Source of the DNA: CAYJPV01 sp964372095
GTDB taxonomy: Bacteria > Acidobacteriota > Vicinamibacteria > Vicinamibacterales > JAKQTR01
Assembly (NCBI GenBank): GCA_964372095.1
Contig: CAYJPV010000004.1
Span: forward strand, 124,001 to 188,000
DNA length: 64,000 nt
Direction of reading: 5' to 3'
How positions within the stretch are numbered: position 1 is the stretch's first letter; every line of letters begins with the position of its first letter. The notes below the pieces were generated by a model. That model made no database searches, was not told the DNA's origin, and saw only the letters and a list, made by a program, of their open reading frames with translations. Both the position numbers and the translations under genes were made by a program. Shown here one piece after another: positions 58,286 through 64,000 of this stretch.

Positions 58286-58954
58286 CTACTGGCCGGGCCT
58301 GTCGGAGCCAATATCGAGGGACGTGAGGCCTTCGCGAACGGCAAACTTCGTGAGTTCCGCGACGCTGTGGAGCTCCAACTTGATCATGAGGTTCTTCCGG
58401 TGGGTCTCGACGGTCTTGCGGCTCACGTGCAGCCTCGCCGCGATGGCCGCCGTGGCGTGGCCCTCGGCCATGAGCTGGAGCACCTCGCGTTCCCTCTCCG
58501 AGAGCTTCCCAAGCGCCGAGCCAGATGCGGGAGCGAGGCGCTCCACGTAGTCATCCACCACGATGCCGACAATCTCCGGGCTGAGATAACGACCGCCCTT
58601 CATGATGACCTGGACCGCCTGGGCGAGCTCCGCGAAGGCGCTGTCCTTGACGACGTACCCGGAGGCACCGGCTGACAACATCCCGGAGACGTATTGCCGG
58701 TCGGAGTGCATGGACACCGCCAGCACCTTGATGTGGGGCAACTCCGCGCGGATCTGGCGGGTCGCGTCCATGCCGTTCAGCTCCGGCATGCCGATGTCCA
58801 TAACCACGAGATCCGGCGAAAGCTCGCGAGCCAGGCGCACGGCCATCCGGCCGTCGCTGGCCTCACCGACGATCTCAACCCCAGGCTGGTTCGCGAAGAG
58901 GGTCCGCAACCCCTCACAGAAGAGCCGGTGATTATCGGCGAGCAGGATTCTCAT
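58286..58954 (-). CDS. NarL/LuxR-type response regulator
   Basis: A 222-residue regulator. Receiver domain MRILLADNHRLFCEGLRTLF with phospho-acceptor Asp in DLVVMDIGMPELNG and the Lys in GYVVKDSAFAEL; then a LuxR-type HTH (LSEREREVLQLMAEGHATAA, IAARLHVSRKTVETHRKNLM). It follows the histidine kinase gene by 12 bp on the same strand, so the two form a two-component pair. The targets may include the nearby nitrogen-oxide genes, but no site was identified. Confidence 0.92.
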   Translation of the reverse strand: MRILLADNHRLFCEGLRTLFANQPGVEIVGEASDGRMAVRLARELSPDLVVMDIGMPELNGMDATRQIRAELPHIKVLAVSMHSDRQYVSGMLSAGASGYVVKDSAFAELAQAVQVIMKGGRYLSPEIVGIVVDDYVERLAPASGSALGKLSEREREVLQLMAEGHATAAIAARLHVSRKTVETHRKNLMIKLELHSVAELTKFAVREGLTSLDIGSDRPGQ

Positions 58955-58966
58955 ACGTGCACCCCA

Positions 58967-60211
58967 TCAGTCGACCGTGGCGGCATCGGCGCCTGGCACC
59001 GAGATTCGAATCCGCGTCCCCTTTCCAGGTTCGGACTCGATCGTCATGTGACCACCCAGGTGCCCGATGCGCTCACGGATGCTGAACAGACCGAAGCCGC
59101 CAGCGGCGGACGGATAGACACTCCGGGATGCCGCATCGAAGCCCACGCCATCATCTTCCACGAGAACGGACACTTCCCCATCGTCGTTCAGCAGGCTGAC
59201 CGTGACGCGCGAGGCCCGCGCGTGCTTGACCGTGTTGTTCAGCAGTTCCTGGATTGACCGGAACAGCATCACGCGCGAGCCCTCGGTCAAGTCGAAGAGC
59301 TCCTGGCCACACCGCACTTCCACCCGGAGACCCGACTGCCGGTTGACGTGCTCGCCGAGCCAGATGACGGCCTGCTTGAGGCCGAGCTCGTAGAGAATCG
59401 GCGGGCTGATCTCGAAGGTCAGAGACCGCGTGTCGGCGACGATCTGCTTGATGAGCGACGAGAGGTCTTCGAGTCTCGATTGATGCTCGGCAGGAAGCAG
59501 ATGCTTCAGCGTCTCGATCTTGAGCCTGGCAACGGCGAGTCCCTGGCCGATGCGATCGTGGAGGCTGAGCGCGAGGTTGCGGCGCTCGCGTTCCTCGGCC
59601 AGCGTCAACTCCGAGGCGAGCGACTGCAGGTGCTCCTGGTGGGTCGACAGTTGATTCTGGGTTTCCTTCAACGCGACGATGTCAGCGATTCGCGTGGCCA
59701 CGGTGGACAGCAGGGTGTGCTCCTCGTGCAGAAACACGGGTTCCTGCCCGCTGGCGAGAGGCGCGGTATAGCCGACCTCCAGCAGGCCGACCCTCTCCCC
59801 ATTGACCCGCAATTCGGCCTCCTGGCGCCACCTCGGATCCTGGTAGTTTCGCGACAGGTACCTGCGGTGTTGCAGCGTAATGGAGGCACACGCCAGCTCC
59901 GGGTACTGCCAGGCGGCCGGCAGGCCGTCCACGACCTTGTGCAGGATGTCCCCCAGCTCATGACGCCCCTTCAGGAGGTTCGAGATGGAGTAGATACACT
60001 TCAACTCCTTGACGCGCTCGGCCAAGGCAGCCGAGCGAGCCTTCAGCTCGTCGGTTGCGGTGCTGTCGGTGCCTGTGGTCCCTTCCAGTTCCCTGACTCG
60101 CCGCCTCAGGGACTCCACCTCGTGCCGCAGGGACGCCGTGGACGTCCTTCCCCCACCACGGCGAGCAGCCTTGGTGGCGTTATCCACGGCTGGAGACTCT
60201 GGCTCGGTCAT
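58967..60211 (-). CDS. Sensor histidine kinase (HisKA_3, NarX-like, soluble)
   Basis: A 414-residue kinase without membrane segments. An N-terminal coiled coil (SLRHEVESLRRRVRELEG) and a GAF-like sensor region (LPAAWQYPELACASITLQHR, then NGERVGLLEVGYTAP) are followed by the HisKA_3 dimerisation box with phospho-His (ERERRNLALSLHDRIGQGLA) and an ATPase domain (LFRSIQELLNNTVKHARASR, then VLVEDDGVGFDA and GGFGLFSIRERI). It probably senses a cytoplasmic signal and phosphorylates the NarL-type partner encoded downstream. Confidence 0.9.
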   Translation of the reverse strand: MTEPESPAVDNATKAARRGGGRTSTASLRHEVESLRRRVRELEGTTGTDSTATDELKARSAALAERVKELKCIYSISNLLKGRHELGDILHKVVDGLPAAWQYPELACASITLQHRRYLSRNYQDPRWRQEAELRVNGERVGLLEVGYTAPLASGQEPVFLHEEHTLLSTVATRIADIVALKETQNQLSTHQEHLQSLASELTLAEERERRNLALSLHDRIGQGLAVARLKIETLKHLLPAEHQSRLEDLSSLIKQIVADTRSLTFEISPPILYELGLKQAVIWLGEHVNRQSGLRVEVRCGQELFDLTEGSRVMLFRSIQELLNNTVKHARASRVTVSLLNDDGEVSVLVEDDGVGFDAASRSVYPSAAGGFGLFSIRERIGHLGGHMTIESEPGKGTRIRISVPGADAATVD

Positions 60212-60453
60212 TCTTGCCCCTCGTTGCTCGTTCCCCCGCAGCGTACTTCATTGAATGAGCCCAGGGGAATACCCGAGCGAACTTCGCTGATTTGCCATCC
60301 AGACCCACCCGAATGCGAGCCGGTTCTCAGGGAAACCGCGCCTGCAATTCCGGCCTCGCCCGATACCGCCTGCCGGACACGGCAGGTATCCTCAATTGAC
60401 AAGGGACTCAGGCGGTCGTGTGGCCGCGTGAGACGAAAACCAAGAGAGGTGCC

Positions 60454-60867
60454 ATGCAACGCCCCGACATCGTCGTTACGCGCGCGGACTTCGAGCGCCT
60501 GCTCAGAGTGCTCGAGGAGCATGCCACCCACGGGGACCAGCGTGCCGTCGAGACGCTCGACAAGGAACTGGCCAGGGCGATGGTCGTGCCCCCGTCCGAA
60601 ATGCCCCCGAATGTTGTCACGATGAACTCGCGCGTGCGCTACATCGATCGCGACATGGGGGAGTCCCGCACCGTCACGCTGGTGTACCCGGCCGATGCTG
60701 ACACGGAGGGGGGCCGCCTGTCCGTGCTCGCCCCGGTCGGTTGTGCGCTCCTCGGGCTCACCGTGGGGCAAACGATCAAGTGGCCCCTGCCCGACGGGCG
60801 GGTGCGGTCCTTCGATCTCTCCGAGATCCTGTACCAGCCCGAAGCCGCGGGCGACGCCCAACTCTAA
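60454..60867 (+). CDS. rnk: Rnk-like / GreA-B C-terminal domain protein
   Basis: A 137-residue protein from ATG 60454 (GAGAGG upstream). The N-terminal helix pair (VTRADFERLLRVLEEHATHG, then LDKELARAMVVPPSEMPPNV) is followed by the GreA/GreB C-terminal FKBP-like fold: VTMNSRVRYIDRDMGESRTV, then TLVYPADADTEGGRLSVLAP, VGCALLGLTVGQTIKWPLPD. Rnk regulates nucleoside diphosphate kinase or binds RNA polymerase. The stop codon overlaps the next start (TAATG). Confidence 0.85.
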   Translation: MQRPDIVVTRADFERLLRVLEEHATHGDQRAVETLDKELARAMVVPPSEMPPNVVTMNSRVRYIDRDMGESRTVTLVYPADADTEGGRLSVLAPVGCALLGLTVGQTIKWPLPDGRVRSFDLSEILYQPEAAGDAQL

Positions 60868-61121
60868 TGGTCCAGCCTGCCCAGCGCCCATGGCCGGCGT
60901 CTCGCGAGCGCACCGATCGGTGGCAGCACCTGGTCACGTGTGCCTTCCTGCTTGAAGAGACTCCTCCAGAGCGGACGGATGCGGCCGCGAGAGTGTTCCT
61001 GCGCAGCGTGCTCGAGGTCTTCGAGAGGGACATCGACCCAGTCGACGACTTCGAAGGCTATGCGGTCCGGCGGCTGGCGACGTCCCTGCTCCGTGTCCTG
61101 GACGCGGCGAGGCCCGACTGA
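60867..61121 (+). CDS. Small hypothetical protein coupled to rnk
   Basis: An 84-residue product whose ATG overlaps the rnk stop as TAATG. The sequence (WQHLVTCAFLLEETPPERTD, then FLRSVLEVFERDIDPVDDFE, GYAVRRLATSLLRVLDAARP) is helical and acidic and looks like a genuine coding segment, but matches no family I know. Confidence 0.55.
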   Translation: MVQPAQRPWPASRERTDRWQHLVTCAFLLEETPPERTDAAARVFLRSVLEVFERDIDPVDDFEGYAVRRLATSLLRVLDAARPD

Positions 61122-61268
61122 GGAGCCCGAGACCTCGAGAATCCCTCGCGGACGCGCGCCGGGCGTCACCGTGTTCACGCCCGACTCGGCTACCGGCATG
61201 CAGACCTGCCGGCGGTCGCCGTCGACCGCGACTAGCATCGACCCGCGCTTCTTGTGTCGTGCGCCCGA

Positions 61269-61853
61269 CTACGCGGGCGTGGGGCCCTGGAAGCCTGGCG
61301 GCCTGAACGGCACGCCCCGACGGCCGGCCATCTCGCGGCCGATGCTCTCGAGATCGTCGGGCGACAGCACCTCTCCGGCAATCGGGAAGAGCTCGTGGTC
61401 TTCGATCGCGATGTGGCGGGTGTACAACGTGCGCAATGACGCGAGGCTGGCCACGAGCACGGCGGCGTCATCCGCCGACAGCGCACCCGCCGTCAGCCAC
61501 GTCTGCACGAGTGACTGGACGACGGCATGCCACGTCTCGGCCTGCCGATGATCGGCTTCAAGTGTCTCCATCGTCGCCAGGCACGCCGTGACGCGCGGAT
61601 CGCCCAGCAGGCGCAGCCGGGGAAAGAGGCTCTGTTCTTCGTCGGCGGTGTGGCGGGGACCGGCCAGCGTGAAGTATCGAGACGCCTGTTCGAGCGCACC
61701 CCGCGAAGCCGGCGCGAGCTCCCGGCCCTGTTCGGCCCCGGCAACGCTCTGCATGGCGCCGAGAAAGAGTTCGACGCGTCGATGGCAGTCGCTCAACAGC
61801 CCGATGGGCTGGTCAAAACCGTGACTGGCCGCGTGGCCGATCGTGATGGGCAT
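61269..61853 (-). CDS. Hemerythrin HHE domain protein
   Basis: A 194-residue protein. The iron-binding helices read LLSDCHRRVELFLGAMQ, RHTADEEQSLFPRLRLLG, LEADHRQAETWHAVVQSL and YTRHIAIEDHELFPIAGEVL. It is divergent from the iron-sulfur repair gene ric across a 116 bp gap holding the palindrome TATGACGCCAGTCATA, so both are probably controlled together, most likely by a CRP/FNR-type nitrogen-oxide sensor. Confidence 0.87.
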   Translation of the reverse strand: MPITIGHAASHGFDQPIGLLSDCHRRVELFLGAMQSVAGAEQGRELAPASRGALEQASRYFTLAGPRHTADEEQSLFPRLRLLGDPRVTACLATMETLEADHRQAETWHAVVQSLVQTWLTAGALSADDAAVLVASLASLRTLYTRHIAIEDHELFPIAGEVLSPDDLESIGREMAGRRGVPFRPPGFQGPTPA

Positions 61854-61898
61854 GGCACGCCTCCAAGTCTGAGACTACGTGACGAGAGCGGGCCGAGA

Positions 61899-61914
61899 TA
61901 TGACGCCAGTCATA
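61899..61914. promoter_or_regulatory. Palindromic operator between hemerythrin and ric
   Basis: TATGACGCCAGTCATA is a perfect inverted repeat TATGAC-N4-GTCATA. The spacing and TGAC-N4-GTCA core match CRP/FNR-superfamily sites such as those of HcpR/NnrR-like sensors. The same site recurs at 62780-62795. Confidence 0.65.
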
Positions 61915-61969
61915 CCGGCAGAACGGAAACGGAGTCACGCTGGCATCCTACCACCCAGGGAGGACGACT

Positions 61970-62710
61970 ATGGACTCGCACGCCGGACCGGTGTCTGCCG
62001 ATACCATCATTGGAGAGCTTGCCACACGCCACCCACGGACGATCGCCGTCTTCGAGCGGCTGGGCCTCGACTACTGCTGCGGGGGGAAACGCCCCATCGG
62101 GCAGGTCGTGGCGCAAGCGGGGCTGGACTGGACTGGCGTCGCTGCGCAGCTTGACGAGGTGCTTCGTTCGGCTGATGCAAGCAGAGACACCGCATCCTGG
62201 GCGGAAGCGCCGCTGTCCGACCTGATCGCCCACATTCTCGACCGGTACCACGCCAAGCTGCGCGAGGATCTTCCGCTGCTGGCGTCCCTGGGGGCGAAGG
62301 TCGTCGACGCCCACAGCGCTCGGCATCCCGAGACGCGAGAGGTGCTGTCCATCTTCGCCAGTCTGCGGGCGGAGCTCGATGCCCACATGATGAAGGAGGA
62401 ACACATCCTGTTCCCGTTCATCGAACAACTCGAGGCGGGCACCGGATCGATGCATCCCATGCTGGGCCACATCGCGAGCCCCATCGGCGTCATGGAGCGG
62501 GAGCACGACAGCGCCGGGACGGCGCTCGCGCGTCTGCGGGCGATCACCGCCGCGTACACGGTTCCTGAGGACGCCTGTCCGACGTACCGCGGGTACTACG
62601 ATGGTCTCGAGCGTGTCGAACGCGACCTGCACGAACACATTCATCTCGAGAACAACGTGCTGTTTCCCCGGGCGATCGAGATGGAGGCCCGCACCGTCAG
62701 GCGGCGGTGA
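61970..62710 (+). CDS. ric: Iron-sulfur cluster repair di-iron protein (RIC/YtfE/ScdA)
   Basis: A 246-residue RIC protein. The N-terminal ScdA domain carries the double-Cys motif in FERLGLDYCCGGKRPIGQVV. The C-terminal hemerythrin-like domain has HILDRYHAKLREDLPLLASL, DAHMMKEEHILFPFIEQLE, IGVMEREHDSAGTALARL and HEHIHLENNVLFPRAIEMEA. RIC proteins restore Fe-S clusters damaged by nitric oxide. Position next to a nitrate reductase supports this role here. Confidence 0.93.
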   Translation: MDSHAGPVSADTIIGELATRHPRTIAVFERLGLDYCCGGKRPIGQVVAQAGLDWTGVAAQLDEVLRSADASRDTASWAEAPLSDLIAHILDRYHAKLREDLPLLASLGAKVVDAHSARHPETREVLSIFASLRAELDAHMMKEEHILFPFIEQLEAGTGSMHPMLGHIASPIGVMEREHDSAGTALARLRAITAAYTVPEDACPTYRGYYDGLERVERDLHEHIHLENNVLFPRAIEMEARTVRRR

Positions 62711-62779
62711 CGCGGGGGCCGACTTCGTGCTGCCGACGGCCGGCCGCTCTCATGTCCCGATTCACCGATTTGTTTGCCG

Positions 62780-62795
62780 TATGACGCCCGTCATA
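62780..62795. promoter_or_regulatory. Palindromic operator upstream of cytochrome c / narG
   Basis: TATGACGCCCGTCATA is identical to the 61899 site apart from the central spacer. It lies 135 bp before the proposed cytochrome start and probably controls the cytochrome-nar operon. Confidence 0.65.
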
Positions 62796-62929
62796 TGCGA
62801 ACAGCCCGGGGTGTAGAGTAGGCTCACCACAATCGGAATTCGATGAGCAGAGAGCGGCGGCGACGCCGTTCAGGTTACCCACCGCTGGCGGTCGAGGGTT
62901 CGGCCGGCGTTCATGGAGGGTGGCGTCTG

Positions 62930-63775
62930 ATGCTGCGCTGGCACGCTCGATTCGGTCTGGCACTCCTGTTCGCGACGGTGCTGCCCGGCGCAGCCCTGGC
63001 GCAGGACCCTGCCGTCACGTTCCGCCAAAACTGCAGCAGCTGCCACACGATCGGTGGCGGCCGGCTGACGGGCCCCGACCTCAAGGACGTGACGGCCCGG
63101 CGCGACCGCGCGTGGCTGGTGCGGTTCATCCAGGATGCCCGCGCCGTGATCGACAGCGGTGATCCGTACGCCGCCCAACTGGTGCAGGAAGCCCGTGGCG
63201 TCGTCATGCCGACGATCGCCGGCATGACGCCCGCCGTGGCCGAGAACCTCATCGACCTGATCGTGGCGGAATCGAAGCGATCGCCATCGCAGTTTGCGGG
63301 AGCGGTCCTGCTCAGGCCGCTGACGGCCAACGACATCATCGTCGGCCGGAACCTCTTCGTCGGGACCCTGTCACAGTCGAGTCGCGGACCCGCCTGCGTC
63401 TCCTGCCACACCGTCGGCACGCTCGGCGGTCTGCAGGGCGGGCGGCTGGGACCCGACCTGACGCTGGCCGTCGAACGCCTGCAGGGAACCAAGGGGCTGA
63501 CCGCGTGGCTCTCGGCCCCGGCGACGCCGACGATGCAGAGCGTCTACGGAAAGGCGCCGCTCCAACCCGAAGAAATCCTGGCCGTCGTGGCATTCCTGGA
63601 AGGGACGGCCAAGGGTGGCGTGCCGGCCAGTCCGGTGGCACTGCTCAATTTCCTCCTGCTGGGCCTTGGCGGAACGGTGGTGGGCCTGGCGGTGTTTGAC
63701 GCCGCGTGGAAGTGGCGGTTTCGCGGCGTACGCCGCTCACTCGTTCACGGTCGGGAGCCGGGAGGCCAACAGTGA
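62930..63775 (+). CDS. Dihaem cytochrome c, membrane-anchored (nitrate reductase-associated)
   Basis: A 281-residue protein. The start is placed at MLRWHARFGLALLFATVLPG behind GGAGGG, giving a proper signal peptide ending AQD. Two haem motifs are present, C-S-S-C-H (NCSSCHTIGGGRLTGPDL) and C-V-S-C-H (CVSCHTVGTLGG), each with a distal Met candidate, and one C-terminal membrane helix (ALLNFLLLGLGGTVVGLAVF). Its stop overlaps the narG start (GTGA), so it is probably an electron carrier of the nitrate reductase, like NarC-type cytochromes. Confidence 0.87.
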   Translation: MLRWHARFGLALLFATVLPGAALAQDPAVTFRQNCSSCHTIGGGRLTGPDLKDVTARRDRAWLVRFIQDARAVIDSGDPYAAQLVQEARGVVMPTIAGMTPAVAENLIDLIVAESKRSPSQFAGAVLLRPLTANDIIVGRNLFVGTLSQSSRGPACVSCHTVGTLGGLQGGRLGPDLTLAVERLQGTKGLTAWLSAPATPTMQSVYGKAPLQPEEILAVVAFLEGTAKGGVPASPVALLNFLLLGLGGTVVGLAVFDAAWKWRFRGVRRSLVHGREPGGQQ

Positions 63776-64000
63776 AGCCCAAAGACGCGGCCGCATGGAT
63801 CAAGGACGAAGTCGCCCCGGACCTGCGGAAGTGGGAGGAGTTCTATCGGAACCGCTGGCAGCACGATAAGATCGTGAGGAGCACCCACGGCGTCAACTGC
63901 ACCGGCAGCTGCACCTGGCAGATCTACGTCAAGGACGGCATTGTCACGTGGGAGATGCAGGGGCTCGACTATCCTTCCCTCGAAGCCGGGTTGCCGCCGT
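63772..64000 (+). CDS. narG: Nitrate reductase alpha subunit (partial, N-terminus)
   Basis: The first 76 codons from GTG 63772 are in the window. They carry DLRKWEEFYRNRWQHDKIVR and then STHGVNCTGSCTWQIYVKDG, the His-x3-Cys-x3-Cys 4Fe-4S (FS0) motif of NarG, followed by TWEMQGLDYPSLE. The gene runs off the right edge. No twin-arginine signal is seen, as expected for a cytoplasmic-facing enzyme. It confirms a respiratory nitrate reduction locus to the right. Confidence 0.9.
   Translation, partial: MKPKDAAAWIKDEVAPDLRKWEEFYRNRWQHDKIVRSTHGVNCTGSCTWQIYVKDGIVTWEMQGLDYPSLEAGLPP

Noticed and set aside
1..64000. CRISPR array, rRNA genes or replication origin
   Set aside because: No regularly spaced repeats, rRNA-like sequence or origin-type box clusters were seen.

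Overview
The window is high-GC bacterial DNA. It most likely comes from an Acidobacteriota genome of the Vicinamibacteria kind. The evidence is a VWFA-related Acidobacteria-type protein beside a long Oar-like TonB receptor with a carboxypeptidase-regulatory N-terminus, a second receptor of the same build, many small acidobacterial-style families (DUF6448, DUF488, hemerythrins, cupin), and heptamer or palindromic intergenic repeats. The assignment is inferred from gene content only.

Layout. (1) 1-5.3 kb: VWFA protein, TonB receptor, EVE-domain protein and a small secreted protein. (2) 5.4-14.8 kb: a tRNA-Ser(GGA) followed by an integrative element. Two almost identical tyrosine integrases, about 1.1 kb direct repeats in the same orientation, flank a two-gene operon of an OLD-type ATPase/TOPRIM protein and a UvrD-like helicase, which is the gene pair of the Gabija anti-phage system. 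The second integrase heads a minus-strand module of excisionase, SpoVG-like, two unknown and DUF932 genes, with a nested multi-stem structure inside it. (3) 15-29 kb: stress and redox accessory genes mixed with many broken genes (PPOX, chimeric DUF6448/AhpD, N-truncated hemerythrin, frameshifted M24 protein, truncated sigma factor, gutted serine hydrolase), plus a DUF488-AlkA fusion and an orphan NuoG-like protein. Inside it, 26.45-27.64 kb holds a two-gene operon whose members both carry an in-frame TGA at a redox-active cysteine position (UxxC and CxxU). Each TGA is followed by a hairpin with the same geometry, so these are probably selenoproteins.

(4) 29.5-37.4 kb: an exonuclease/endonuclease/phosphatase protein and a TonB receptor diverge from a lipid-type operon (CDP-alcohol phosphatidyltransferase, nucleotidyltransferase, unknown exported protein, flippase-like protein). 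(5) 37.4-47.8 kb: a GAF/sigma-54 activator, then a TetR regulator and an efflux operon (DUF6448, HlyD, two ABC ATPases, two ABC-2 permeases, TolC). Four sites of the form GTGA-N8-TCAC lie upstream of tetR, the efflux operon, the second TonB receptor and the lipid operon, suggesting one regulon. (6) 48-57.6 kb: a CuA-less oxidase subunit II-like protein, a frameshifted methyltransferase, two flavin reductases, a composite dispersed repeat shared with the 26.5 kb locus, and a transhydrogenase operon with an aminotransferase. (7) 57.6-64 kb: ACT protein, NarL-type two-component pair, Rnk-like protein, hemerythrin, iron-sulfur repair protein, dihaem cytochrome c and the start of narG. The last group shares a palindrome TATGAC-N4-GTCATA suited to a CRP/FNR-type nitrogen-oxide sensor.

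The most interesting items are the candidate selenoprotein pair, the Gabija-like cassette between duplicated integrases, the nested stem structure at 12961-13143, and the four-site TetR regulon. All readings are by eye. Apparent frameshifts could be assembly errors.
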